A stretch of 64,000 nt of DNA from Dictyoglomus sp. Its GTDB lineage: Bacteria; Dictyoglomota; Dictyoglomia; Dictyoglomales; Dictyoglomaceae. Positions 8,876 through 18,649 of this stretch are shown piece by piece; within the stretch, counting starts at the first letter, position 1; each line of letters opens with the position of its first letter. Made by a program: the position numbers and the translations under genes. Under the pieces are notes generated by a model, which made no database searches, was not told the DNA's origin, and was given only the letters and a program-made list of their open reading frames with translations. The stretch spans positions 1 to 64,000 of the forward strand of contig JANXBZ010000010.1 of the NCBI GenBank assembly GCA_025060475.1, written 5' to 3'.

Positions 8876-9683
8876 ACCTTAACCTTTTTTCCATTGAAAT
8901 CTTAGATATCCACGGAATAAGAGGTTGGTTTCTTAATCTTCTATTATAAGCATATACTCCAAAAATGATAAGAATCAAAGAAACTATCTGAGAGCCTGTT
9001 AAATATAAGACATTTCTTGGATTATCTCTAAATATTTCAACTATAAAAAAGGCAAGAGAATAATAAATAAAAAATTTTGTTGCTACTTCCCCTTCAAAGG
9101 ATTTATGTTTTTTGATGTATAAAAGGTAGAGAAAAACTATAATAAAACCAAAGGTATAATAAAACTCTGTCGCATGTCTATATCCATAAATATTTGGAAA
9201 CTTTACACCCCAAAGAAGAGGAGTCTCATATCCATAACAACAACCATTCAGAAAACAGCCAATTCGTCCAATAGCAGAACCTATTGTTAAAGCAGGAGCA
9301 GAAATATCTAAAAACTTCCAATATGGAATTTTATACTTTCTAAGGTAAAGAAGAATAACTCCTAACGCAGTTAAAAATCCTCCAAAAAATATTAATCCGC
9401 CATCCCAAAGATAAAGTATAGAAATAGGCTTGCTTTGATAACTACTCCAATATTTTATTACATATACTATTCTTGCTCCTATTATGGAACTTATAATACT
9501 CCAAACAGAAAGATTTAAAACATGATCTGGATCAATGTTTTCTCTTTTAGCCCATCTTATAGCCAATAAAATACCAATAAGAAATCCAAGAGCAACAAAA
9601 GTCCCCCAAGAGTAGATAGTTATAGGACCAATTTTATATTTTAATATGTTAAACTGAGGAATTGTAAGAAGTTTAGGATACAT
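8874..9683 (-). CDS. lgt: Prolipoprotein diacylglyceryl transferase
   Basis: Membrane enzyme that transfers diacylglycerol from phosphatidylglycerol to the lipobox cysteine of prolipoproteins, the first step of lipoprotein maturation. Multiple membrane segments are evident. The Lgt signature GRIGCFLNGCCYG is present, as are YSWGTF near the N terminus and the essential-His region RHATEFYY. Length 269 is normal. It is the last gene of a long minus-strand run and lies 14 bases after lspA, which encodes the next enzyme of the same pathway. A strong hairpin closes the unit. Confidence 0.95.
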   Translation of the reverse strand: MYPKLLTIPQFNILKYKIGPITIYSWGTFVALGFLIGILLAIRWAKRENIDPDHVLNLSVWSIISSIIGARIVYVIKYWSSYQSKPISILYLWDGGLIFFGGFLTALGVILLYLRKYKIPYWKFLDISAPALTIGSAIGRIGCFLNGCCYGYETPLLWGVKFPNIYGYRHATEFYYTFGFIIVFLYLLYIKKHKSFEGEVATKFFIYYSLAFFIVEIFRDNPRNVLYLTGSQIVSLILIIFGVYAYNRRLRNQPLIPWISKISMEKRLR

Positions 9684-9697
9684 TTAACCTACCTCCT

Positions 9698-10111
9698 TCA
9701 TTTTTTTAACAAACTTAGAATTAAGAGAAAGGTACCTAAGGAAATAAAAGAATCCGCCAGATTAAAAACAGGAAATCTTCCTATAGATATAAAATCAATA
9801 ACATAACCATAAAATATTCTATCATACAAATTGCCTAATATACCTGCAAGAATAAAGACTATACTATATGGAAAAATTTTTCTTTTTAAAGAGCAAAAAA
9901 CAAGAAAAAAAGCAATTGTTATATTTAAAAATATTAAAATAAAATAAGGAACTTCAATACTCAGAGCCGCACCATAATTATGTAAGAGGTGAAGAGAAAA
10001 TAAGGAATTCTCAGGATAGGACCTATTTAAAATTAAAGTTCTTTCCACCACCTCCTTAGATATTCTATCCAACGCAAAAAGGAGAAGAATCAAAAAAATT
10101 TTATTTTTCAT
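9698..10111 (-). CDS. lspA: Lipoprotein signal peptidase (signal peptidase II)
   Basis: Aspartic membrane protease that removes signal peptides from diacylglyceryl prolipoproteins. The catalytic aspartates sit in the family motifs [16 protein letters not shown] and [11 protein letters not shown]. Four membrane segments are apparent. The ATG at 10111 shares an ATGA overlap with the stop of the GNAT gene, which argues for translational coupling and for a 137-residue product. An upstream in-frame TTG at 10141 overlaps the AGGAGG sequence itself and is rejected. That AGGAGG is 16 bases from the ATG, longer than usual. Confidence 0.94.
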   Translation of the reverse strand: MKNKIFLILLLFALDRISKEVVERTLILNRSYPENSLFSLHLLHNYGAALSIEVPYFILIFLNITIAFFLVFCSLKRKIFPYSIVFILAGILGNLYDRIFYGYVIDFISIGRFPVFNLADSFISLGTFLLILSLLKK

Positions 10112-10557
10112 AAATAATATAACAAAGCCTCCTCTCCACAATCAGGAAATTTAGGACACTTTGTACAATCAGTCCAAACTTTATAAGGCAGACTCTTTTT
10201 ATCAATTCTCTTAAATCCCAATTTTTCAAAATACTCAGGTATGTATGTCAAAGATAAAACTCTTTTTAGACCCAAAAATCTTGCTTCTTTCAGGCATACA
10301 TTTACTAGCTTCTCTCCCCATCTTTGTCCTCTATAATTTTCTTTGACAATTAAAGACCTTATCTCCCCTAAGTCCTCCCAAATAATATGAAGAGCACAAC
10401 ATCCAACAATTATACCATTAATGTCCAGTATATAAAAATCTCGAAGGTTTTCGTATAAATCACTAAGAGATCGAGGAAGGAGAAATCCCTTATCTGCAAA
10501 TTCATTTATTAATTTCTGAAGTTCTGGAACATCCCAAATTTTAGCTTTTCTAATCAT
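10108..10557 (-). CDS. GNAT acetyltransferase, short ArgA (N-acetylglutamate synthase)-like
   Basis: Single-domain Gcn5-related N-acetyltransferase of 149 residues. The acetyl-CoA loop is [11 protein letters not shown] and the strand EIRSLIV precedes it. The C-terminal [16 protein letters not shown] is a cysteine-bearing tail that I recall from the short bacterial ArgA-like proteins, which make N-acetylglutamate as the first step of arginine synthesis. No arginine genes are nearby; it lies between ftsY and lspA in a housekeeping run, starting 1 base after the ftsY stop. Family assignment is firm, the glutamate substrate is a recall-based inference. Confidence 0.75.
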   Translation of the reverse strand: MIRKAKIWDVPELQKLINEFADKGFLLPRSLSDLYENLRDFYILDINGIIVGCCALHIIWEDLGEIRSLIVKENYRGQRWGEKLVNVCLKEARFLGLKRVLSLTYIPEYFEKLGFKRIDKKSLPYKVWTDCTKCPKFPDCGEEALLYYL

Positions 10558-10558
10558 T

Positions 10559-11446
10559 TCAATCTCCTATTAGAAAATTATTAATAAATTCTTCAGGATT
10601 AAAAACTTTTAAATCTTCTATAGATTCTCCTATGGTAACAAATTTTACAGGTAGAGAAAAATTTTTTACTAAATTAAATATTACTCCACCCTTTGCAGTA
10701 CCATCTAATTTCGTCAATATAAACCCAGTCAATTTTAAAGCACTATTAAAAATTTCTACTTGTCTAATCACATTTTGGCCTAAGGTTGCATCTATAACCA
10801 ATAGGTTTTCTCTTGGAGGGTACCCTAAGTTCTTTTCGACTATTCTTTCAATCTTTTTCAATTCTTCAATAAGATTTGTTTTTGTATGCATTCTTCCAGC
10901 AGTATCTATAAGAACAACATTTTTTCTTCTTGCCTTTGCAGATTCCAAAGTATTATAAACTACCGATGCAGGATCTGCTCCTTCTTTTTGAGCAATAACT
11001 TCTACCCCTGCTCTTTCCCCCCATATCTTTATCTGTTCTATAGCTCCTGCTCTAAAAGTATCACTTGCAGAAATTATAGGAAAATAACCTAAGCTCTTTA
11101 AATAAAAGGCCATTTTACCAATAGAACTTGTTTTACCCGTCCCGTTAACTCCTGAAAAAATAATAACATTTATAATCTCTAGATCTAAGTTAAGAGTATT
11201 ATCAAGTCCCGAAAAAAAGGAAAGAAAATATTCTCTAAGGAAAATTTTTACTTCTGAAGGCTGGGAAAACTTTTTATTTTTTATCTCTTTAATTATTTCA
11301 TTGGTAAGCTCTAATCCCAAATCTCCTTGAATTAGATGAGCTTCTAATTCCTCATAAAACTCTTCATCTAACCTTGAAATCCTAAATACTTGCTGTAATT
11401 TCCTTGCAAAATCTTGGAATTTCGTGAGACTTTTCCAAAAACTCAT
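10559..11446 (-). CDS. ftsY: Signal recognition particle receptor GTPase FtsY
   Basis: Docks SRP-ribosome complexes at the membrane. The N domain (about 1-85) is followed by the G domain with G1 GVNGTGKTSS, the DTFRAGAIEQ box, G3 DTAGR and G4 TKLDGTAKGG. At 295 residues it lacks the long acidic A domain, as is usual in many Gram-positive and thermophilic bacteria. Its ATG overlaps the smc stop by four bases (ATGA), so translation is probably coupled. An smc-ftsY pairing with rnc upstream is a widespread gene order. Confidence 0.96.
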   Translation of the reverse strand: MSFWKSLTKFQDFARKLQQVFRISRLDEEFYEELEAHLIQGDLGLELTNEIIKEIKNKKFSQPSEVKIFLREYFLSFFSGLDNTLNLDLEIINVIIFSGVNGTGKTSSIGKMAFYLKSLGYFPIISASDTFRAGAIEQIKIWGERAGVEVIAQKEGADPASVVYNTLESAKARRKNVVLIDTAGRMHTKTNLIEELKKIERIVEKNLGYPPRENLLVIDATLGQNVIRQVEIFNSALKLTGFILTKLDGTAKGGVIFNLVKNFSLPVKFVTIGESIEDLKVFNPEEFINNFLIGD

Positions 11447-14400
11447 TTTAAACTTACCTCTTTTTCCAGTTTATAGGCTATAATTTGAGAAGAGCCTTTT
11501 TCATTCATGGTTACCCCATATAAGACCTCTGAAAATTCTATTAAAGCAGGATTATGGCTTATTATTATAAATTGAATTTTTTCACTTAGATCTTTAATTT
11601 TTTTTCCTAATATCTCAGCATTATGATTATCCAAAGCAGAATCAACCTCATCCCAGAAACAAAAATTAACAGGTGCAATTTCTAAACCTGCCAAAAGTAA
11701 AGAAAGTGCAGAAATACTCTTTTCTCCTCCAGACAACATCAATAAACTTTTAAAATTTTTTCTATCCGAGGTAAGTTTTATTGATACTTCACTATCAAGA
11801 GGATTATCTAAGTTACTTAAAGACAAATCAAATTCTCCAAAAGGAAAGAATAGCTTCCAATTTTTATTAGAAATATATCTTAGTTTTTCATATGTATCTA
11901 AAAACTTTCTTTCTGCTTCTTTTCTTGTGTCTTTTATAATTTTTCTTAAAGAGAAAATAGAACCCTGAATATCCTCTAATTCCTCTGATAATTCCTTATA
12001 TTTTTTTTCCTCAATTGACAGTTTCTCTTTTGCTAAGAAATTTATAGGCCCTAAATCTTCTATTTCTTTTAAAATCTCTTTTTCTCTAATTTTTAATTTA
12101 TTTTCGGGAAGATTAATCTTTAAACATGGCTCTTTTTCAAATTTTTCAAAATACTCTCTTTCTAACTCATTTTTTCTTTTTATTAATTGCTTTAAGACTG
12201 TCTCCTCTACGATAATTTCTTCTCTTAACTCTTGCCATTTTTTCCTAAGGTCTTCTGCTTTTTCTTTTATACTTTTAATATCTTTTTCTTTGTCATTAAT
12301 ATTCTTTTTATATCTCTCTTCCTCCTCTTCTTCTTGAGTTCTCTTTTTTTCCAATGAAATCTTATCTTCTTCTAAATTTTTCAAATCCTTTTTAAGATTT
12401 TCTTCTAATACGTAGAACTCCTTCAATTTTTTCTCTAATATCTCTTTCCTTTCTTGAAGAAAACTTCTCTTTTTATTTATAAAAACATATTCTCCCATAA
12501 TTTCTTCAAATTTTTTCTTTTTTATTTTTAACTCCTCTTCTAAAACTGAAATTTCCTTCTCCAATTCATCTAAAACCTTTATAGATTCTTCTCCTTCTTT
12601 CAAAAAGCTCGTAATTTTCTCTATCTTCTGATTATATTCTTTTAAAAAATTCTGATTTTTCTCAACTTTCTCTTCGATTTTTCTTAAAAGAATACTTATC
12701 TTTTCTTTCTTTTTTGTTAACTCCTTTAAAGAACTCCTAAGAGCTACCAAATCCCCCTCTAAAAAGTTTATACTTTGATTCAACTGTTTTACTCTTTCCT
12801 CCTTCTCGAGTTTTAGTTTATTTATATGCAACATATCTTGAAGATTTAACCTTGTTCCACCACTTATAGCTCCATTTCCTGAAAAAACCTCTCCTTTTAT
12901 AGTAACCAATCTCCATCCTTTCTTTAAAAGATTCCTTCTTTTCAATGCAGACTCAAAATCTTCAAAAATTAAAACATTTCCTAAGATATTATAAATTAGC
13001 CCCTCATATTGTGATGAAAACTTTATCACGTTAAGAGCCCATATACCCTCTGGAATATTTAATTCTCCAATCTCTTTATGATAGAAATTAAGAGGTCTAA
13101 AAGTAGCCCACCCTAAATTTCTTGTTTTTAGATAATCTATTAATCTTTTTGCTGAATATTCATCTTTAACAATAACATCAAAAAGAGAATTTCCCAGTAC
13201 ATTATAAATTGCATTTAAATATTCTTTCTCCACTTGAATAACATCCGCTATTACTCCAAAAACCTCATTATCTTTTAAAGCCAAAATTTCTCTTACTCCT
13301 TTGGGATAAATATCTAATTGGCTTTCTTCCAAATCCTTTAATATTCTTCTTTCTCTTTGAAATTCAAAAGTTATTTCCTCTAAATACCTTTCCTTTGACT
13401 TAATTAATAACTCTTTCTCTCTTGTTTCCTTGAAGACTCTCTCAAGGTAGTTTCTCAAAAGATCCTTTTTTCTTTTTAAACTTTCCAGAGTTTTGTTAAT
13501 TTTATTAACAGTATCCTCAAAAAGTCTTAGCTCATTTTTTAATGCTTCTTCGCTCAAGAGAGAATATTCAGAAAAAGAAGATAATTTTTGTTCGTATTTT
13601 ATTTTCAATATTTCCTTTTCTCTTAATTCCTTTTCTTTAGTTCTTATTTCTTTTTCCCAATTAGATATCTCTTCTTGAAAATTATCATTCTTTAGAATTT
13701 TTAACTCCATTTCTATGTCCTTTAATTCCTTTTCAATTTCTTTAATTTCTTTCTGAATTCTTTGTCTTTCGTCATTAATATTAATAATCTTTTGACTAAC
13801 AATTTCAAACTTTATTTTAACTTCCATTAATGCAGACTTAATTCTTTCATATACTTTTTTGTTTTCTTCAATTTCTTTTTCCATATTTCTTATTCTATCT
13901 TCTACTTTTGATAGTTCATCATTGATGAAAGAGAAATTATTTTTCAATTCCTCCAATTTTTTTTCTTTTATAGATATTTCTTTATTATAATCTTCAAAAC
14001 TTTTCTTAATTCTTTGCCAATGATAAAAGTTTAAAGACTCCTTTATATTCTCTAATTCCTCTGATAAAGAAAGATAACGTTCTGCATTTTCTGCTTCTTT
14101 CCTTAAAACATTAAGGTTCTCTAAAATAGTCAATCTCCTATCCTCTAACTCTCTCCACTTAGCTTCTAGTATTTCTAATTTTAATTGAGTTTCCTTAACT
14201 TTTTCTTGATATCCTGCTATTCCTGCAACATCTTCTATATATTTTTTAAGATCATCTCTATTTAATACAAACGATTCTAACTCTCCCTGTCCTATAAAAA
14301 CAAAGTTATGTCTTCCCAAACCATAATTTGAAAGAAAAAGTTGGAGATCTTTTAATCTTAACGGTTTATCATTAAGAAAGTATTCACTCTCTCCGTCTCT

Positions 14401-14709
14401 TTCTAGTCTTCTTGAAATCACAACTTCTTGATAAAAATTCTCTCCATAAGGGATGGAAAATACTATAGATATTTGAGTATATTTAGATGGAGAAAGAAAC
14501 TTATTTCCTCCAAAAATCACCTCTTCAGATTTCTCTGCCCTTAAAAGTTTTATGCGTTGCTCTCCTAAAACCCATCTTACTGCATCTAATATATTACTTT
14601 TTCCTGAACCATTAGGACCTGTAATAACGATAAAATTACTATTAAAAGGAATTTTTTGTTTTTCAGAAAAAGATTTAAAATTCTGAATTTCTAATGCTTT
14701 AAGATACAT
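11443..14709 (-). CDS. smc: Chromosome segregation ATPase SMC
   Basis: Condensin subunit that loops and organises the nucleoid, normally with ScpA and ScpB (not in this window). The Walker A motif GPNGSGKSNILDAVRW is at about residue 32. Two long coiled coils (about 170-480 and 630-920) flank a hinge domain (about 490-620) containing the GNGAISGG segment. The C-terminal head has the signature LSGGEKSISALSLL and Walker B FWDEVDSALD. At 1088 residues it is slightly shorter than the usual 1180. The start overlaps the end of rnc by 11 bases and the stop overlaps ftsY by four. Confidence 0.96.
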   Translation of the reverse strand: MYLKALEIQNFKSFSEKQKIPFNSNFIVITGPNGSGKSNILDAVRWVLGEQRIKLLRAEKSEEVIFGGNKFLSPSKYTQISIVFSIPYGENFYQEVVISRRLERDGESEYFLNDKPLRLKDLQLFLSNYGLGRHNFVFIGQGELESFVLNRDDLKKYIEDVAGIAGYQEKVKETQLKLEILEAKWRELEDRRLTILENLNVLRKEAENAERYLSLSEELENIKESLNFYHWQRIKKSFEDYNKEISIKEKKLEELKNNFSFINDELSKVEDRIRNMEKEIEENKKVYERIKSALMEVKIKFEIVSQKIININDERQRIQKEIKEIEKELKDIEMELKILKNDNFQEEISNWEKEIRTKEKELREKEILKIKYEQKLSSFSEYSLLSEEALKNELRLFEDTVNKINKTLESLKRKKDLLRNYLERVFKETREKELLIKSKERYLEEITFEFQRERRILKDLEESQLDIYPKGVREILALKDNEVFGVIADVIQVEKEYLNAIYNVLGNSLFDVIVKDEYSAKRLIDYLKTRNLGWATFRPLNFYHKEIGELNIPEGIWALNVIKFSSQYEGLIYNILGNVLIFEDFESALKRRNLLKKGWRLVTIKGEVFSGNGAISGGTRLNLQDMLHINKLKLEKEERVKQLNQSINFLEGDLVALRSSLKELTKKKEKISILLRKIEEKVEKNQNFLKEYNQKIEKITSFLKEGEESIKVLDELEKEISVLEEELKIKKKKFEEIMGEYVFINKKRSFLQERKEILEKKLKEFYVLEENLKKDLKNLEEDKISLEKKRTQEEEEEERYKKNINDKEKDIKSIKEKAEDLRKKWQELREEIIVEETVLKQLIKRKNELEREYFEKFEKEPCLKINLPENKLKIREKEILKEIEDLGPINFLAKEKLSIEEKKYKELSEELEDIQGSIFSLRKIIKDTRKEAERKFLDTYEKLRYISNKNWKLFFPFGEFDLSLSNLDNPLDSEVSIKLTSDRKNFKSLLMLSGGEKSISALSLLLAGLEIAPVNFCFWDEVDSALDNHNAEILGKKIKDLSEKIQFIIISHNPALIEFSEVLYGVTMNEKGSSQIIAYKLEKEVSLK

Positions 14710-15406
14710 TTTCCTTTAATTTTTTAAAGGCTTTTTGAGCAGCTTGCATCTCTGCTTGTTTTTTGCTAGTTCCTTCTCCCTCAGATATTTTCTCATTATC
14801 TATCCATAATTCCACAAAAAATCGCTTTCTATGCTGTGGTCCCTCTTCTTTTACTAACTTATAGACAGGCTTTTTATCAATTAATAATAGCATTCTTCTT
14901 AAAAGAGTCTTCCAATCGACCTCATATTCAGCCTTATCTAGTTCCTCTTTATATATATTTGTCAAAAATTCTCTTACAAACTCAAATCCTTTATCTAAAA
15001 AAAGTGCACCTATATATGCCTCAAAAAGATCTGCTAAAATCGAATCTTTATCTCTTCCCTGCTGAAGTTCTTCTCCTTTTCCTAAAAGAATAAATTTGTT
15101 TAGACCTAATTTTCTTGCTTTTTCTGCCAAAGTTTCTTTCTTTACAAGATAATTTTTAATTTGAGATAAAACTCCCTCATTAGCATCTTTGTAGGTTTTA
15201 TATAGTATTTCACTTATGACTAGACCAATCACACTATCCCCTAGAAATTCTAATCTTTGATTACTTGCCCCAATAGAAGGATTTTCGTGATAATAAGAAG
15301 GGTGAATTAAAGCCTCTAATAATAAATAAGGATTTGAAAAAACAATTCCCGTAGCTCTCTCTAAGTCTTTCAATATCTCTTCTATATTATTTTTATAGCT
15401 TTTCAT
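14699..15406 (-). CDS. rnc: Ribonuclease III
   Basis: Double-strand-specific endoribonuclease for rRNA and mRNA processing. The catalytic domain carries the signature RLEFLGDSVIGLVISE with acidic metal ligands, and later DLFEAYIGALFLDKG. A C-terminal dsRNA-binding domain (about 160-228) ends with the GTSKKQAEMQAAQKAFKKL helix. Length 235 is normal. Its start overlaps the end of fabF by 14 bases and its end overlaps smc, so the block fabF-rnc-smc-ftsY is tightly coupled. Confidence 0.96.
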   Translation of the reverse strand: MKSYKNNIEEILKDLERATGIVFSNPYLLLEALIHPSYYHENPSIGASNQRLEFLGDSVIGLVISEILYKTYKDANEGVLSQIKNYLVKKETLAEKARKLGLNKFILLGKGEELQQGRDKDSILADLFEAYIGALFLDKGFEFVREFLTNIYKEELDKAEYEVDWKTLLRRMLLLIDKKPVYKLVKEEGPQHRKRFFVELWIDNEKISEGEGTSKKQAEMQAAQKAFKKLKENVS

Positions 15407-16643
15407 TTGAATATTTTTTAAAGACTAAAGACGCGTTTTGTCCACCAAAGCCAAAGGAATTTTTCAAGGCATATTTTATTTCTTTAATCCTTGCCTTATT
15501 AGGAACATAGTCAAGATCACACTCAGGATCTCTTTCCTCATAATTTATTGTAGGAGGAATTATTCCTTCGTAAATAGATAAAACTGTAGCAATACATTCT
15601 ACAGCACCCGCAGCTCCCAAAAGATGTCCAAAAATAGATTTATTAGAACTTATTGCCAATTTATAAGCGTGTTCTCCAAAAAGCTTTTTAATTGCCAAAG
15701 TTTCTATCTTATCATTTAACTTTGTAGAAGTTCCATGTGCATTAATATAGTCAATCATATCATAAGAAATTCCTGCATCTAGAATTGCTCTCTTCATAGA
15801 GAGCATGGCACCAAATCCCTCAGGATCAGGAGCAGTTATATGATATCCATCATCTGAAGCACCAAACCCAACAATTTCTGCATAAATTCTTGCACTTCTC
15901 TTTAAAGCATGCTCTAAACTTTCTAAAATTAAAATACCTGCACCTTCGGACATAACAAAACCATCTCTTCGTGCATCGAAAGGCTTACTTGCTTTCTCTG
16001 GAGGATCATTTTGAGTAGATAGGGCTTGTATTGCACAAAAACCTGCTAAACCCATGGGAGTTATACTGGCCTCTGCTCCCCCAACTATGGCACATTCTAC
16101 TTCTCCTTGAGCAATAAGTTTATATCCATACCCTATAGCATGAGAGCTTGCGGCACATGCAGTAACAGGTGCAAAATTGGGACCTTTAAATCCAAACTGT
16201 ATTGCAATATTTCCAGAAGCCATATTTATAATCATCATTGGAACTACAAAAGGACTAACTTTTTTAGGCCCCTTTTCAAAAAGAACTCTAAATTGAGCTT
16301 CTAAGGTTTCTAAACCTCCAATTCCTGAAGTAACGATTACTGCAGTGTTTTCTTTTTCCTCTTCAGTAGGTTCCCAACCAGAATCTTTTAAGGCCAATAA
16401 GGTTGCTGCTAAAGAAAATTGGCAAAATCTATCTAATCTTCTTGCTTCTCTTTTATCAATAAAATCTTCAGGGTTAAAATCCTTTACTTCTCCAGCAATT
16501 TTCGTAGGATAATCATCAGTGGGGAATTTTTCAATATAGCTTATACCTGATTTACCATTTTTTAAATTTTCCCAGAATTTCTCTTTACCTATACCAATAG
16601 GAGATATTACACCCACCCCAGTAACTACGACTCTCCTTTTCAT
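15393..16643 (-). CDS. fabF: Beta-ketoacyl-ACP synthase II
   Basis: Condensing enzyme of type II fatty-acid elongation (malonyl-ACP plus acyl-ACP). The catalytic cysteine lies in TACAASSHAIG, and the two active-site histidines in NAHGTST and FGHLLGAAGAVE. Thiolase fold, 416 residues, normal length. It follows acpP across a 79-base gap that contains a terminator-like hairpin, so its mRNA level may be lower than that of acpP. AGGGA-type ribosome site precedes the ATG. Confidence 0.96.
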   Translation of the reverse strand: MKRRVVVTGVGVISPIGIGKEKFWENLKNGKSGISYIEKFPTDDYPTKIAGEVKDFNPEDFIDKREARRLDRFCQFSLAATLLALKDSGWEPTEEEKENTAVIVTSGIGGLETLEAQFRVLFEKGPKKVSPFVVPMMIINMASGNIAIQFGFKGPNFAPVTACAASSHAIGYGYKLIAQGEVECAIVGGAEASITPMGLAGFCAIQALSTQNDPPEKASKPFDARRDGFVMSEGAGILILESLEHALKRSARIYAEIVGFGASDDGYHITAPDPEGFGAMLSMKRAILDAGISYDMIDYINAHGTSTKLNDKIETLAIKKLFGEHAYKLAISSNKSIFGHLLGAAGAVECIATVLSIYEGIIPPTINYEERDPECDLDYVPNKARIKEIKYALKNSFGFGGQNASLVFKKYSNEKL

Positions 16644-16666
16644 TCTTTCCCTCCTTATTAAATACT

Positions 16667-16709
16667 AAAAAGGGTACTGGAAAATAAAAATAAACCCAGT
16701 ACCCCTTTT
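16667..16709 (-). terminator. Internal terminator or attenuator between acpP and fabF
   Basis: Inverted repeat of 13 bp with a single bulged C (16667-16680 with 16696-16709) and a 15-base A/T-rich loop. On the minus strand the stem is followed by TTTTT. It lies inside the operon, downstream of acpP, so partial termination would yield more acpP mRNA than fabF-rnc-smc mRNA. It may also act as a 3' stabilising structure. Confidence 0.75.
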
Positions 16710-16722
16710 ATAATTAAATAAT

Positions 16723-16962
16723 TTATAATTTCTTTTCTACATATCTTACTACATCCCCTACAGTTTTAAACTTCTCAGTATCCTCATCGGGAACATCTAT
16801 TCCAAATTCTTCTTCTAAGGCCATAATCAACTCTACTGCATCTAAGGAATCAGCTCCAAGATCATCTGCTATAGAAGACTCCATAGTGATAAGATTCTCA
16901 TCAATTCTAAGCTGTTCTACAATAATTTTTTTAATTCTTTCGAAAATTGTAGCTTCGTCCAT
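16723..16962 (-). CDS. acpP: Acyl carrier protein
   Basis: Small acidic four-helix carrier of the growing acyl chain. The phosphopantetheine serine is in [10 protein letters not shown]. Length 79 is typical and the protein is rich in Glu and Asp, as expected. It lies between fabG and fabF, the classical order. A GGAGG ribosome site precedes the ATG. The strong hairpin downstream fits the need for far more ACP than enzyme. Confidence 0.97.
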   Translation of the reverse strand: MDEATIFERIKKIIVEQLRIDENLITMESSIADDLGADSLDAVELIMALEEEFGIDVPDEDTEKFKTVGDVVRYVEKKL

Positions 16963-17002
16963 TTAGATTCACCTCCTTCCCTAATTATATATTTTTAATA
17001 TT

Positions 17003-17743
17003 TTACATAGCCAAGCCTCCATCCACATTTATAACAGCTCCTGTTATATAACTTGCTTCATCCGATGCTAAAAATTTAACAACAGAAGCAACTTCTTCAG
17101 GTTTTCCAAATCTTTGCAAAGGAATTTGTTTTAAATAATTATCTTTTAACTCCTGAGGTAAATCTGCAGTCATTTCTGTCTCAATAAAACCAGGTGCAAC
17201 TACATTTACAGTTATTCCTCTCCCTGCTAATTCTCTTGCAACAGATTTTGTAAAGCCAATGATTCCTGCCTTTGCTGAAGAATAGTTTGCTTGTCCTATA
17301 TTACCTCTTTCTCCTACAATTGATGATATATTGATAATCCTACCGCTTCTCTGCCTTATCATAATTTTTGCCGCCTCTCGAGTACAGAGAAAAACACCTC
17401 TTAAATTTATTGCTAAAACTTTCTCCCAATCTTCCATTTTCATTCTTAAAAGCAAACTATCTTTTGTGATTCCAGCATTGTTGACCAAGATATCAAGACG
17501 CCCAAATCTTGTCAAGATATCTTCAAACATATTCTCCACATCATCTTCTTTACTAACATCTCCCTGATATAGATATACCTCTCCTCCTAATTCCAAAGCT
17601 TCTCTCATTGTCTTTTCCGCAGCTTCCTTATTATCCCTGAAATTTATTAAAACTTTTGCCTTCTCTCTTGCAAAAGCTAAAGATATAGCTTTACCAATTC
17701 CTCTACTTCCTCCCGTAACAAGCACCACTTTATCTCTAAACAT
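17003..17743 (-). CDS. fabG: 3-oxoacyl-ACP reductase
   Basis: NADPH-dependent short-chain dehydrogenase that reduces beta-ketoacyl-ACP. The cofactor loop is TGGSRGIGKAI, NNAG is present, the catalytic Ser is in INISSIVGE and the Tyr/Lys pair in YSSAKAG. Length 246 is typical. The ATG overlaps the fabD stop by one base (TAATG), indicating coupling. Confidence 0.96.
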   Translation of the reverse strand: MFRDKVVLVTGGSRGIGKAISLAFAREKAKVLINFRDNKEAAEKTMREALELGGEVYLYQGDVSKEDDVENMFEDILTRFGRLDILVNNAGITKDSLLLRMKMEDWEKVLAINLRGVFLCTREAAKIMIRQRSGRIINISSIVGERGNIGQANYSSAKAGIIGFTKSVARELAGRGITVNVVAPGFIETEMTADLPQELKDNYLKQIPLQRFGKPEEVASVVKFLASDEASYITGAVINVDGGLAM

Positions 17744-18648
17744 TATTCCCCTCCCTGAATTTTCTCAAAATCTTGAGGTTTCTCAATACCTAAAATTTTT
17801 ACTAATGGTAAAGTCTTCTTAATAAGGCCTTGTAAGACTTTTCCAGGCCCTACCTCTATAAATTCACAAACCCCAAGATTATTTAATTTAAATAAAACAT
17901 CAGTCCAAAAAACCGAAGATGTAAATTGCAATAACAATATTTCTTTTGCTTCTTTGCCTTTTTTTACTTCTTCTTTCGTAGTACTACTTATCACAGGAAT
18001 TTGAGGATCACAAAAGGAAATATCTTTTAAAAACTCATAAAATCTATCTTGAGCTTTCTTCATAAGAGGAGAATGGAAAGGACCACTAACGGCTAATGCT
18101 ACAATCTTCTTTACCTTGTCCTTCATTTTTTCTTGCCATTTATTAAAATCATTTGTGTCTCCTGTCAAAACCATTTGATCTAAGGAGTTATAATTTGCCA
18201 CCCAAAGATTTTCAAAATGTTTTAAACTTTCTAAGATTTCTTCTCTATCTCCTCCTATAACTGCCCACATTCCTCCAGAGACTTCTTTTGAAATTTCTTG
18301 CATTATTTTTCCTCTTTCATATACCAGAAGTAACCCTTTGGTAAAATCAAATATTCCTGCAGAATAGAAAGCAGAATACTCACCAAGACTATGTCCTGCA
18401 ACATAGTCTGGTTTGAAATTACGGTTTTTCAAAAAATAATCTAACATCGAACTTATAGAAAATATAGCAGGTTGAGAATATCGCGTTTCTTTTATTACAT
18501 CCTCAGGACCATTTTCATAAGCGTCAATGAGGTTTAAATCTAATTTTCGAATCTCAGAGATAAAAGAAAAAAATTCTTGAAAATCTAAAAAAGGGGAAAA
18601 CATCCCTAAAAATTGAGATCCTTGACCTGGAAACACAAAAGCTCTCAT
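17743..18648 (-). CDS. fabD: Malonyl-CoA:ACP transacylase
   Basis: Loads malonate onto ACP. The nucleophile serine is in GHSLGEYSA, the N-terminal FPGQGSQ motif is intact, and the catalytic His is in the SGPFHSPLM segment. Length 301 is normal. It begins one base after the fabH stop and overlaps fabG by one base. Confidence 0.96.
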   Translation of the reverse strand: MRAFVFPGQGSQFLGMFSPFLDFQEFFSFISEIRKLDLNLIDAYENGPEDVIKETRYSQPAIFSISSMLDYFLKNRNFKPDYVAGHSLGEYSAFYSAGIFDFTKGLLLVYERGKIMQEISKEVSGGMWAVIGGDREEILESLKHFENLWVANYNSLDQMVLTGDTNDFNKWQEKMKDKVKKIVALAVSGPFHSPLMKKAQDRFYEFLKDISFCDPQIPVISSTTKEEVKKGKEAKEILLLQFTSSVFWTDVLFKLNNLGVCEFIEVGPGKVLQGLIKKTLPLVKILGIEKPQDFEKIQGGE

Positions 18649-18649
18649 A

